Assembly: GCA_001953115.1 (NCBI GenBank)
Contig: LSSL01001674.1
Coordinates: 1 to 19,143 of the forward strand
From: Smittium mucronatum
Taxonomy: Eukaryota > Kickxellomycota > Harpellomycetes > Harpellales > Legeriomycetaceae
Direction: 5' to 3'
DNA length: 19,143 nt
A program made the translations under genes and the position numbers. Under the pieces are notes generated by a model. That model had not been told where the DNA came from. It saw nothing but the letters and a program-made list of their open reading frames with translations, and did no database searches. Below, one piece after another: positions 9,752 to 19,143 of the stretch; the stretch's first letter is position 1, and each line of letters begins with the position of its first letter.

Positions 9752-11627
9752 ATGCAGTCAACTCCCCCTCGTAAAAAGGCTCGAACGGAATTGGTTTTTC
9801 AAAACGAAAATTCCGAATCCTATCAGTTAAGAAATTCTTTCAAAAATACAAAGAAATCTACCCCATCTTCAAGAAGAGTGAAATCTAATTTTGTTCATCT
9901 AGATCCAAATCTTTATGATTCCATCAAAAAAATATCAGTAAATGGCCAAACTCTTGAAAATGGTGATTTTGTGCATATAAAGAACAGCATCAATGATTTC
10001 GGACCTCTTGTTGGCCACATTTATAAAATTTGGAAAAAACTAGAGTATATATTCTTTTCAATTTTTTTTTCCCTTGCTTATTTTCATAATACTTTTCTTT
10101 TGATATTTAGCACTTTAGAAGAAGGGGTGTTGTTATGCTGGTATTTACATTCCTGGCAAACTGTTCACAAGATCAACCAATTATTCTACAAAAACGAAGT
10201 TTTTAAATCCAGCGGTGTCCAGAGTGTTGGCTCTTCTGAAATAATCGGAAAATGCTTTGTGCTTCCAGCTAATCTTTACACTTCTGGGTATCCTTCTCAA
10301 CTTCAAGACCTTATCTCCAATAGCTCTACTTCTCCTGCCAAGTTTCCCGATCAAAAAACCATTGATAAATATGTCTATGTTCTGGAGAGTAGATATAATG
10401 AAACAAATAAAAACTTTAGTCCAATAAAAGACTTTTCATCCATATGGCCCGAAACTGCTTCCAACGAAAAAATCTCTCAACTTATGCAAATAACTAATTA
10501 TCCAAAGGACAGTGCAAACCCCAGAACCATGCAAAAATTCAAATCCATCTTTGCCAACGACGATAATTCTACTTCCTCTAGCCCTCGCAAACGAAAAAAA
10601 TCCGCTGAGAACCCTCAGCTTTTAAATTCTGAAAAGGTATTATGTTTAAATCATCTTATTGATAAGCCTAATTACATTCTTTCAGCATCCATCCTCATTT
10701 TTATTTTTTTATAAAGAAGACTACAAAACCATTGAGTCATTCGAACTCTCTTGAAAATCTCGCCGAATTAGCCTCGGCTCGGACCGATACTACTAAACCT
10801 AAAAACTCCTACCTGCATTCCGTCAACTACAATTTGCCATTAGAAATGAGCAGAAACGCCATGATTAGCTATAGCAGCCCAATGAGCAACTTGAGACCTT
10901 TTAGCCACTCTTTAAATCAAACTAACCCAAGCATGTATTCAGCCAATCCAGTACCTGGTATTAACAACAGAATGTCGACGCTTAGTTCTGCTCCAAGTGA
11001 AAATCCTGTATATCAAAGTAATTATTCTTTAACTTATGAAGCCTTTGGAACCAAATATAATATTATTAATTTATTTTAGGATCAGCGACATTATACGCAT
11101 CTAATCCGCCTATTTCGGCAACCAACAATCGCGCTAATAACCAAAGCTTCAACAACATTAATTCTACATCTATTGAAGGTAGCAATAACCGTTCTAATAC
11201 AGATGGCTTAAACAGCTACAAAATTCAAGAAACTCCCTACTCTCTTCGAACTCGAAATAAGAATGTCCAGTCAACAGAACCCATTAACTCTAGCTTTACC
11301 CCTAGCTCGCAATTAAACCTTACAAACAATGGTATCGGCTCGGCAAGGAATATCAATAGAACTGAACCCCAAATGGAACCAAGTAGCGGATTTGAAGTTA
11401 CCAACCAACAAAAAAATATTTTCGAGAAAAATAAGAATTATAGTTGTAGCGCTAATGAAGATAAGCAAATAGATCCAGACATTGTCAAGCATTTTCCTCT
11501 CGACTCAAACGGGAAGATAAAGTGGTTCGCAACACCCCCAGTAATCCCGCCTGTAATTAATAAACCAACACATTCAGAAAGCTATTTAAAATGGAAACAC
11601 TCTAAAGAAGCAAAGGAACCGAAATAG
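9752..11627 (+). CDS. BAH-domain protein resembling the C-terminal half of RSC1/RSC2, four exons
   Basis: Likely a nuclear chromatin protein of the RSC/polybromo remodeler type. Exons: 9752-10044, 10111-10636, 10717-11017, 11080-11627; introns are 66, 80 and 62 bases, all GT-AG with matching phases. The product is 555 residues. Seen: a basic N-terminus (PRKKAR, a nuclear-localisation-like patch), then a BAH domain at about 62-215 with the RSC-type signature (LCWYLHSWQTVHK, LFYKNEVFKS, IIGKCFV, YVLESRYNE). A PRKRKK patch and a long Asn/Ser-rich low-complexity tail follow. The extreme C-terminus (GKIKWFATPPVIPP, then HSESYLKWK) resembles the WF..PP / HS..YL element at the end of fungal Rsc1/Rsc2. 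Known Rsc1/Rsc2 carry two bromodomains and an AT-hook before the BAH; none are here, and the ATG at 9752 has no coding sequence before it. It may be a split, shortened or paralogous RSC1. It converges with the lipase gene. Confidence 0.85.
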
Positions 11628-11696
11628 ACGTAATTAAGACATTTTTGGCATTTAATATAGTACACTTTAACCTTAACTTGTAAATAATGATAATTA

Positions 11697-11702
11697 AATA
11701 AA
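11697..11702 (+). terminator. AATAAA polyadenylation signal of the BAH gene
   Basis: AATAAA occurs 70 bases after the TAG of the BAH gene, inside the 97-base gap before the stop of the convergent lipase gene. It is the only canonical hexamer in the gap on +. The two transcripts probably overlap at their 3' ends. Confidence 0.4.
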
Positions 11703-11724
11703 AATTTCAAAAGAGTAAAGATTT

Positions 11725-12666
11725 TCATTGGGAAGATGGCTGAGAGGGTGAGTGTAAGTGTGATTTGATAAAAAGGAGGTATTCTCCGATTATCATATCT
11801 CTAAAGTCTTGCTCAAAATGCAATTCGTGGTAGTTTGAATCAGGGACAACCAATTTCTTGTCAAGAGAAGAAGGCAGGTTATTGTAAAATTCGGTGGAGC
11901 CGTTAGAAGAAGTAACTTTATCACCCTTGCCGTGGGCGACCAAGCAAGGTACGGAAAAGGACTTTGACTTTTGAGTGCGACACAAGTCACCTTGTTCAAG
12001 CATGCTGGACACGGAGCCGATATTTGACAAGTTGTAGTTGTAGAAAGATTGTTTGAATTTTTCCAATTCAACTTGATTGCTTGTTAAATCGTCAGGGTCG
12101 ATTTTGCTAGATATTGGGATGCTGGGAAAAACTCTGGAAACCATTTTGAGGGCAGAGACGACAAAGGCAGGAGGCATGACTTCGGGGTTGGTGAGGAGAG
12201 CGGGAGAAGAAGCGATAACGCCAGCCAATTCTGAGGAATGCTCGGGGATAGCAGCATAATTAAGAACTATGCAGCCTCCCATGGAATGGCCGTATAAGAA
12301 GAGAGGAACTTGGTCGGAAGAAAACTTGGCTTGCAGTTCTTTAGAGAAATGGTGGATAGTTTTGTACGTATTTTCAAAGGGCCCAATATTTCCGAGCTGG
12401 CCTTGTTTGCGGCCGGTCTTGCCGAACCCCTTCAGATCAAAAGCGAAGACCCGGATATTTTCAGCAGCGAACTTGCGAGCCATGGCTTCATACCTGTCGC
12501 TATGCTCACCAAACCCGTGGATTAGAAGCAAATTGGCAATGGGGCTGGAATTTACAGGATTGTAGGTTCTGGTGTAGTACTCAGTATCCTCATAGGTGAC
12601 CCATTCCACGAGTTCGTTGGGGCCCAAAGTGATAACATCGGGACCTTCCTGGTTGGTCTTATTCAT
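11725..12666 (-). CDS. YJU3: Monoacylglycerol lipase, alpha/beta-hydrolase (Yju3/MGLL type)
   Basis: A single-exon gene of 313 residues, the usual length for the family. It should hydrolyse monoacylglycerols to glycerol and free fatty acid, at lipid droplets and membranes in yeast Yju3. Seen: oxyanion-loop motif HGFGEHSDRY at about 50-59, FDLKGFGKTGRKQG at about 76-89 as in Yju3, and the nucleophile elbow GHSMGG with Ser128. The acid is probably Asp249 in HGKGDKVTS and the base His280 in NYHELHFE, aligned with the human MGLL triad. So all three catalytic residues are present. No signal peptide or membrane segment is seen. The ATG at 12664-12666 starts just before the conserved core, and the frame is uninterrupted. 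Codons are clearly more GC-rich than the flanks, suggesting good expression. Other serine hydrolases of the same superfamily are the main alternative. Confidence 0.93.
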   Translation of the reverse strand: MNKTNQEGPDVITLGPNELVEWVTYEDTEYYTRTYNPVNSSPIANLLLIHGFGEHSDRYEAMARKFAAENIRVFAFDLKGFGKTGRKQGQLGNIGPFENTYKTIHHFSKELQAKFSSDQVPLFLYGHSMGGCIVLNYAAIPEHSSELAGVIASSPALLTNPEVMPPAFVVSALKMVSRVFPSIPISSKIDPDDLTSNQVELEKFKQSFYNYNLSNIGSVSSMLEQGDLCRTQKSKSFSVPCLVAHGKGDKVTSSNGSTEFYNNLPSSLDKKLVVPDSNYHELHFEQDFRDMIIGEYLLFIKSHLHSPSQPSSQ

Positions 12667-13387
12667 AATAAGAATGGTTTTCGTGGTTGCTATAGAAATA
12701 TTATATAACGCGAAAGAAAGGAAAGAAATTTTATCATCAAAATCTAGATAGTTTCTTTGCTATTAAAAGCAATCAATTGTAAAATAACAGTACATAGAAA
12801 GCAGGAGGTGAGAAACCCCTGAAGATCTCTATTTGCGGGGCTGTGGCCAATCAGCTAGTATAAATGATGTATCACCGAGTCCAAACCCATATGCCTAATA
12901 CAATCAGCTGACTTGTCCGAATTTGCAAGCTGGGCTGTCGATGTCTACTGCACTTTCCCTCAATTATTTGGCCAATAATCTTTCAACAAAACACACTAGT
13001 TCGTTTGGGAACCCCGCTTTAATTGGACTGGGCTCATTTGGTAAATGCAGTTGGTGGAACTGTCGCAATCTGAAACAATCCGGTTGTGCGATTGGGGTTT
13101 CGGCATCGAGAATGTGGCTCGGGTAGTATACAAGACCCCGTCAAGTGGCCTGGTCAATTTCTCAGGCATGCTCTCGCCCAGCCCTTCGATTCTTCCTCCA
13201 TACTGATGCTGAGCTTTTTTTGCCAGTGTCAATTCTATTTGGTTTTCCCAAAGCTGTTTTCAGTTTTTATTGTTTTTTACGCAGAATTTAAAGCTGTTTT
13301 CAGTAAATTATAAATATCAATTGCCTTTACTTTTCATCTTTTATTTTTTGTATTGTTAATTCAGTCTTTGACGGATATTAATTATTA
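12667..13387. promoter_or_regulatory. Upstream region of the lipase gene, less AT-rich, no firm gene
   Basis: The part from about 12780 to 13240 is less AT-rich than the flanks and holds overlapping open frames on both strands (+ 12923-13126, + 13086-13313, - 12996-13232). None shows a known domain. A near-perfect NF-Y site, GGCCAATCAG (CCAAT at 12847-12851), is followed by TATAAA at 12859-12864, both in + orientation. A second CCAAT lies near 12972. CCAAT boxes act in either orientation, so these may serve the lipase gene on -, or a short + transcript whose first ATG would be at about 12941. I do not call that frame a gene. Confidence 0.4.
13250..13304. repeat. 15-bp direct repeat, two copies 40 bases apart
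   Basis: AAAGCTGTTTTCAGT occurs at 13250-13264 and again at 13290-13304. The pair lies just beyond the 3' end of the tyrosine-recombinase relic (stop at 13388-13390 on -). Elements of the Ngaro class end in short split direct repeats, so this pair is a possible remnant, but no partner copy was found at the other end. Confidence 0.6.
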
Positions 13388-14412
13388 TTATACGTTATTA
13401 GATGGAGTCATATTAAGTGACTCCGCAGGTAGTAATTTTTCAGCTATATCTGTGTCGGAAGATCTACTTATTAAATAATGGGTGTCGAAAATTTCGTAGC
13501 TTGGCCAAAATCCTTTTGGAACGATGTTATTTGATGTAACCCCTACACACGCTGCTATAGTGGCTTATATAGACTAGCCTTAGGAACCGGCGTGTTTTCT
13601 GGCTGATTATTAGCATTGAAATAATTTTTATGCTCCTCGCTATACTGATAGCCGATATATGCTTCTTTTAGACCTTTAAGAGTCCAAAAAGTCTACTAAT
13701 TATCAATTTTGAGTCATTTATATGCGGTTCCTGGCAAATATTAGAAGCTGTTCTTTTATGATATTCTTTTTATGCTTCTACTGGGCACTATACTTTATCG
13801 AGGCGGCCGTTCATTTCTCATGCTTTAATTATTGATCTACCCTTGGGCTTTTCTTTAGGAACTTTGATTACTAATATTTGTGATACATCCACTATTGTAG
13901 TCATTTTTTAATCGATTCTGTGAATATCACTAGTTCTATTGAATACACAGATCGCTAGTACCCAACATGTCTTACTTGTTTTCATGCCTTTTTCTAATTC
14001 GCTATAAGGGTATAATTCCTTTAAAAAAAATTTAAAAGTAATATATCACTGTTGGTCTAACAAGTTATTCCATTTCTTTTTCATCTGGTGCTTTTAATAG
14101 TCTCTTCATACAGTCACCCCTTCTCACTTTTTGTGGTTTGACTTTCAGCTGTGATTTAGCAGATTTTTAGTCTCTGATAGTTCGGACTCATAGTTTGCAT
14201 TTAGCATATATTTTTGAAAAAAAAAAAGTTTTTTGCGTTTGCTAAAGTAATTTCTGGCCCTTTATATCTTACTAAATGTCTTTCCTTTTATCTTCCTTGG
14301 ATAAGAGATTGTCCAGCTTTCCTTCCAACTTATTTTTGACCAGAAAACATGATATAAAAAGCTGTATCGGAAATTCCTTGACAATTGAAGAAGCTCCACT
14401 TATTCTCCAGGC
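13388..14412 (-). pseudogene. Tyrosine recombinase of the retroelement, broken
   Basis: This module would have integrated the circular DNA copy of the element. Read on -, a segment AWRISG (about 14395-14412) matches the region before the recombinase core. The core then shows RTSDIHRID (about 13911-13940, with the first catalytic Arg), VPKEKPKGRS (13836-13862), CPVEA (13772-13786), NTPVPKAS (about 13590), and, in a shifted frame, FDTHYLISR with the nucleophile Tyr. The last frame is open for almost 60 codons to a natural-looking TAA at 13388-13390. Several stops and at least one frameshift lie between the blocks. The second Arg position (expected in KAR) reads Ser. The + strand frame at 14276-14599 is only the antisense of this region. 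Confidence 0.75.
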
Positions 14413-14572
14413 TATCGATCTTCAACTATTTTTCTTGGAAAGTGGAGATTTTCCGCTTTTCAGATCTGTAATAACATCTACTATCTGCACTCGCTTTGGA
14501 AACTCCATTGATGGGGGTTTTATATCCAGGAATCATATTATTGATGACCGCAGTGTGTTGATTGGGGAAATT

Positions 14573-14870
14573 TTAATTGCTTCCCTTCCCAATTTCTGAA
14601 AAACTTGGCTTGTCAAATTCCATATTGGGCGCCAATGTGGATTTATGCATTTCGATCAACAGTTTTTCTTTGGGTTTTGAACTACAGCCTCTAGGTTTAT
14701 GAATTTGATGTAGTATTTGATGATATTTTTTTATCTTCGAAGCAACTAGTTCTACATCGTGGTTCCTGGATACCTTCTCGAGATACAACAATTTCTTGGT
14801 GTGCATAGATCGATTCTTTTGCGCTTTCAAGCGGCTTGGAGAATCTGCAGGGCTGAGAACCGAGGGTACA
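14573..14870 (-). pseudogene. RNase H tail and connection segment of the retroelement
   Basis: Read on -, VPSVLSPADSPSRL (14828-14869) matches the end of the DIRS-type RNase H (xVPSxxNxxADxxSR). The same frame continues to 14573 and includes a VELVASK block (about 14733-14755) that corresponds to the VDLFASR motif conserved between RNase H and recombinase in these elements. The stretch is one of the better preserved parts of the relic. The motif resemblance is clear, but I cannot assign a biochemical role to this segment. Confidence 0.7.
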
Positions 14871-15262
14871 TATGTTATTTGTGATCGATATTTGTCTCGA
14901 ACAGTGATACCAAATTTATTCTGCTATCTTAAAAAGCACCGATGGTGTATTGCCACCAAAATTCTTCTATTAGGCCAATGTGATACTGTTGTTCTATTAT
15001 ATTAAGATCGGCCTATCCACTAATTCTGATAGTTTTTAAAGCAAATGAAACTGTTTTGAGCTTCTTTTATTTGATATGATTGTTACTTCTGATATATTCC
15101 GAGTGTCAGAGTAGCTTTTTGGACTCATCAAAATCACATTAACTATATCTCTTTAATATGTGGACACCCCGATTTCTGGGTTTTCCGGGGTTAATAATAA
15201 ACTGTTACATTTCTTAAATTATATCTCCAAAATTCTAGTTTTTGAAGTGCTTTTTTTCTGAG
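14871..15262 (-). pseudogene. RNase H domain of the retroelement, heavily decayed
   Basis: Fragments in alternating frames follow the expected order. First comes ALQKLEFWRYNLR (about 15206-15262), then PENPEIGVST (about 15166-15195, where PExxxxVxTDAS is expected, the Asp lost), then FALKTIRISG (15016-15048), and then a trace of the DNTTxxxYxxxxGG block with IWYHC near 14890-15000. At least three in-frame stops and several frameshifts intervene. The catalytic acidic residues are not all present. Confidence 0.6.
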
Positions 15263-15316
15263 TGTCTAAGCCGATGTCAGCGATTTTTATTTGGTACGGC
15301 AGGCATCATTTTTTTT

Positions 15317-16168
15317 CAAAAGCTCTCCTAGCATTAATCTCCCTGGTAGTAATTCAATTTTAATCACATGTGCTTTCCCTACGAAGACTTCTAGATCTCT
15401 TAATTTTTTTCACTTTCTTTGTTATTTTACTTTTCTAGTATATGCCTAGATCTCATGCCTTTGATTTTGGGGCTTTTTTGGCTCAAATTTTTGCTTTCTA
15501 TTACCATTTCCAGATGGAAAATTCTTTGATATGGAATTTCTTAGATTTTTCTCAGTTCATTAGAAATCGTATATCTTTTTGTTTTGATTTTAATCGAGTC
15601 TTTTCTTTGATAACTTTTTCTCTTGAGTCTCCTATTATTAAAAGATCGTCTAAGTATGCTGAAATCTTATATCATGTGATAGGACTCAATCGATTGTTTG
15701 ACGGAGGACTTTTGTAAAAATGTGAGGGTTGAGAGAGAGGCCAAACGGATTTACCCTGAACTGAAATCCATCACCTTTCCTGGGGAATTTTAGGTATTTC
15801 CTGCAATTTTTTATGATCAGGTTATTTAAGAATGCTTCTTTTAGATTTAATGACGCAATATAATATTTTCTTCTTAATGGGTTGTATGTAAATTTCAATG
15901 ATCCCGTTTTGAAATCTCGCTCGCCTACAAACTAATCCAGACTTCTTAGGTTTAGTACTGATCTTAAATCTCCAGTCTTCTTCGGAATACAGAAAATTTC
16001 TCTGTATAATCCTGGTTTCTTTTCGATCACCTCATCGATAGCATTCTTGGTCAAAATCGAGGCTACTTCTTTCGTCGGTATACAACTGGAGGTATTTTCC
16101 AACTTCCTCATACATCGGTGCGCGTGTAGCTGATCCTGAATTTTACGTCGAAAAGGTGTTTTTTTCAA
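15317..16168 (-). pseudogene. Reverse transcriptase of the retroelement, inactivated
   Basis: Read on -, the first frame (16168 to 15932) contains YREIFCIPKKTGDLRSVLNLRSL, given here in two pieces: IFCIPKKTGD and LRSVLNLRSL, the classic RT block 1-2. An amber TAG at 15932-15934 interrupts it. The same frame goes on to 15686 with KYYIASLNLKEAF (motif A), RKYLKF, FQFRVNPFGLSLNPHIFTK (block B), and ends at a TGA (15686-15688) where Trp is usual. The YLDDLLIIG box (Asp-Asp at 15645-15650) survives in another frame. The thumb-like stretches MVIESKN (about 15490) and GKAHVIKIELLPGRLML (15317-15386) follow. The catalytic Asp of motif A is Asn here (AAT), which alone would abolish activity. Confidence 0.8.
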
Positions 16169-19143
16169 GATATTTACATTTTAGAAACTTCAAAGAAACT
16201 TTCTATATTCAAATTTTTCGTGCTTTTTCATGAAGGGGTCCTAAAAAAGTTGAAAATTTTCTGTTTTTTGTGATTTTTATTTTAAAAAGTATTGTATTTA
16301 TTGTTTAGCTAAATTTTTATAACTTTATTGAAATAATTCTTTGATAATTTCTTCTTTTGCGTTTCTGTAGCTTATTATTATGGTTTCCAGGCTGCCATTT
16401 TCCTATTTCGCTTGTTATACTAAGTCAATAATACGATTCTAAATTCTGCATTATCAATTTCTCCCTCTCTTGCAGAATATCATTTAATTTTTTGGAATAT
16501 ATGTATAAATATATATAATTATTACTTTTAAATCTCGTTATTTATCAATCTCAGATCAATTGGAAGAGAATTTTTATCGCTGAACAATCTTTAGAATAAA
16601 AATGAGTAAAACATATATTTTAGTTTGTATGTATACTCTACATAAATATTAAATGCCGAAAAATAATTTAATTTCTCCCCTAACAATTTATTTATCCATA
16701 TTAAAATTTTCGCCGAGTTTAGAGTTAGGTTCAATTTTTTCCCACATTTACTTAGTTCAAAAATACATATTTTTAACTCATTTTATTCTTAAAGTTTAAT
16801 AATTGATCTGTAAGTAAAATTTTCTATATTCGACCTCAATTACTTTAACTAAAAGCTTTTTTTCATTCTCCACGGCTTTTGAAAGTCATATTTTCTTTTT
16901 TAAATCCCGCTAATCGATGATCTGGGCGTACCATTTTTTAAAAGGCGCTGGGAAAATTTATTCAAGCGTAATCATTGGTTGAATTCAATACTTTACACCT
17001 TTATATTTTCATTTCATCATTTCATTCTTTTTTTTTTTCGCACTTGAAATAATAACTAATTTTGTATTTTTAAACTTTTATTTTATAATTGCGATCCAAT
17101 TTCCCAGGATAGACTCGCTTCAGCCTGAATTAAAAAAAATACATTACATTTATCCATTCTAATGAATCCTTTGATAACAAAATGTGAATAAATTAGATAT
17201 AAATGGGATTTATTATCAGTATATAAATAATTGACTGACCAATTAAAATACTTAGTGGTCCATATAAACCATTTTTTAATACTTTTATGTAGTCTATAAC
17301 TTGTAAAAGTAAACTTACAACCTCATTTTTATTTAATATTCTTATTTTGATTTATATACACGTATAAATATAAACTTAAATTAATGTTATATACAGAAAA
17401 ATTATTTTACAAATAGTGATTATACATTTTAAATCTGATTTTAAGATAAATTCGCAGATCCGAATGACATTAAAATTGAAATTTTCATTTTTTTTCTACG
17501 ATTCATTTTTTTCTCATAATCCATCTACTTTTTAATCAATATGTTTTATTATTAACTCTAAAAATTTACAAAACAATTTAAATCTGATTTTATTGATTTT
17601 ATATTTAATATCTCTTAATTTTTAAAAATAAAAATTAATTTCTTGCATTTTAGGAAAAGGTCGATATTCTTAAATTGGATTTTTTTCAAAGATATATTTT
17701 GTTGTTTTAACCCCACTATTACCAGATTTTTACACAAAAAAATTATGTTATGCTAATGGAATGTTTTATAATATAATGAAATATTATAGGCAGATTAAAT
17801 AAGCCTTGATCTAAAATTAAATGTATGAAGAATTAATTAATTAATTAAAACATTCTTTTAACCTGTTTATAAAATACTCGATATATATTAAAGAATAAAA
17901 TTAGAATGATGGCTTGTTATTTTTTATTTAATAAACATTAATTTCCAGCATTTTTTTTTTTAAACAAAGGTGTATAAAAGTATTTTAACAAAAAATCCGA
18001 ATTAATTATACTTCCAAATGTAGTTTACTCTCTTGAAATTTATAATTAAATGGTTATTGTTAGAAAAGGAGAAACAATGAAATATATTTTAAAAAAAACG
18101 GCTAAAAGTATAGAATATAAAATATCCTATATTTGATGAAAAAAAATTAGAAACACGGTGTTTCAAAATGAAAACTCGAATTTGAGAAAAAAAATTTCGA
18201 AATCTTTTTATAGTATATGATTGATGGCATCGAAGTAAAAAAAATATCCAAATCAAATTCTAAAACTGTATGAAAAAATAATAAAAAGAAAAAATCAAAT
18301 GAGTTCTTTCTCACTACCTTTCCTTTTTTTTTTCTTTATACGGTGTAACCAAATTTCGAGTAACTTTTTCAACTTTTTCTTTTATTTCAAACTTAGATTT
18401 TTACAATTTTTTCAAACATGTAAATTTTATTTACTGAGTATATTTTTTCTGTGCTTTTATTTTTAATAAAATTATTCTGATAATTTTTTTTTCAGTTTCT
18501 TCCGTTTTTAATTACACATATATTTTTTACTTATTATATTATTTAATACAGAAATTATCGACCTATTTAGGCTACAAAACTATGATCATTTATATATCTT
18601 TTTTATAATGTTACATCTTTATAGATTGTTTAAAAAAAAAGTGGTTTATTTTGGTAAAACGAGGAATATGGTTATTTTCGCGTATTTTGGAAACTTCTGG
18701 CTGTTTTATGAAATTAGCTATATCTTAATGGTTAAAAAATATGTTTACTCTTGTTTCCATTATTTGCGTATCCAATAGTTATATTTTATAATAATCCACT
18801 TATTACGGATAAAACTCTCCTAATGAGCAATTAATGATTTTATTATTTCCTGGTTTTATTCTGCATATAATTTAAAACTGAGATTTCAAAAACTTTAAAA
18901 AGCAATTTTGGTTCCAATGAAAATCATTCAATTTTTTATAATAATTCTTTTGCCACATTTAGAATATATTTCTCCATCAATAATTTCAAATTATCTTGTA
19001 GAATTCGAGGTCATATTAGGGAGGGGGGGGTTTTGGTAGCATGTTCTATTAGTTAAAAGAACTAAATTCTTAAATTCTTAGCAAATGAGTGAAAAAAGAT
19101 CATTGATTATAAGAAATTAATAAATATTTGAGATCGGTAAACT
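16169..19143. other. AT-rich gene-free region
   Basis: Almost 3 kb with no open frame of 60 codons on either strand and no recognisable domain in shorter ones. It is made of A- and T-runs, with a TTAA-rich stretch at about 17827-17848, a run of alternating AT at about 16500-16517, and an isolated G8 run at 19023-19030 near the window end. No tRNA or rRNA signal and no tandem array was found. It may be ordinary intergenic DNA, an old element graveyard, or part of a larger AT-rich block beyond the window. Confidence 0.65.

Larger units (their letters stand above)
13388..16168 (-). mobile_element. Degenerate DIRS/Ngaro-type tyrosine-recombinase retrotransposon
   Basis: On - the order is reverse transcriptase, RNase H, connection segment, then tyrosine recombinase in place of a DDE integrase. 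That arrangement defines the DIRS order of retrotransposons. The relic covers about 2.8 kb, well short of an intact element (usually 5-6 kb). The gag frame, the start of the RT frame and the terminal repeats are missing or unrecognisable. Stops and frameshifts break every module, so it cannot move by itself. The four modules are listed separately. I distinguish it from Ty3/gypsy by the recombinase and by the connection motif after RNase H. Exact ends are not determined; the outer flank beyond 16168 dissolves into AT-rich sequence. Confidence 0.82.

Noticed and set aside
12077..12565. Plus-strand frames within the lipase gene
   Set aside because: They are shadows of the lipase frame, whose catalytic motifs are on the minus strand.
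13404..13424. Hairpin GGAGTCA-7 bases-TGACTCC, also a Gcn4-like TGACTC site
   Set aside because: It lies in the coding end of the recombinase relic and is short; a 7-base stem is expected by chance.
14276..14599. Open frame of 107 codons on + inside the retroelement
   Set aside because: It lies opposite the connection/recombinase region of the - strand element, which has family motifs; the + product resembles nothing and is an antisense shadow.
15442..15717. Open frame of 91 codons on + opposite the RT
   Set aside because: The minus strand here carries the YLDD box and RT thumb blocks; the + frame is Phe/Ser-rich antisense sequence.
19023..19030. G8 run near the window end, considered as telomere-like or G-quadruplex
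   Set aside because: A single isolated run with no repeat unit or further G tracts nearby.

Overview
The window looks like nuclear DNA of an AT-rich fungus. The genes carry short spliceosomal introns (62 to 148 bases, GT-AG). The best matches are a fungal-type cohesin SMC1, an RSC1/RSC2-type BAH protein and a Yju3-type monoacylglycerol lipase. A decayed tyrosine-recombinase retrotransposon of the DIRS/Ngaro kind sits beside them. That element class, with the base composition and intron style, suggests an early-diverging (zygomycete-grade) fungus. This placement is inference; nothing here fixes the species.

Layout. 1-1876 is very AT-rich and gene-poor and leads into a 41-bp tandem repeat (1877-2007). 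A six-exon SMC1 gene follows on + (2266-6633, about 1270 residues, all ATPase motifs visible). 6634-8097 is intergenic or unresolved and holds an alternating 22-bp tandem repeat (7417-7527) and short open frames of uncertain status. 8098-8632 is a small unrecognised + strand gene, possibly begun by a 10-base exon, whose C-terminus carries a textbook PCNA-interacting (PIP-box) motif. 8633-9751 holds a possible retroelement scrap and then a pyrimidine-rich promoter region. 9752-11627 is a four-exon BAH-domain gene resembling the second half of RSC1/RSC2, without bromodomains. It converges, with about 100 bases between the stops, on an intronless lipase gene on - (11725-12666). 12667-13387 is a less AT-rich upstream region without a firm gene. 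13388-16168 is the retrotransposon corpse on -, in the order reverse transcriptase, RNase H, connection segment, tyrosine recombinase. It is broken by stops and frameshifts, and the first catalytic Asp of the RT is changed to Asn. 16169-19143 is a 3-kb AT-rich stretch with no gene that I can see.

How the genes relate. SMC1 (cohesin ATPase), the BAH protein (chromatin remodeler subunit) and the PIP-box protein (if real, a PCNA client) would all act on nuclear DNA or chromatin, but this is ordinary eukaryotic neighbourhood and implies no operon. The lipase belongs to lipid turnover. I found no tRNA, rRNA or CRISPR signal and no clearly new multi-gene system. The most interesting items are the PIP-box protein, the bromodomain-less RSC1-like protein, the charged insertion in the SMC1 ATPase head, and the tyrosine-recombinase retroelement.
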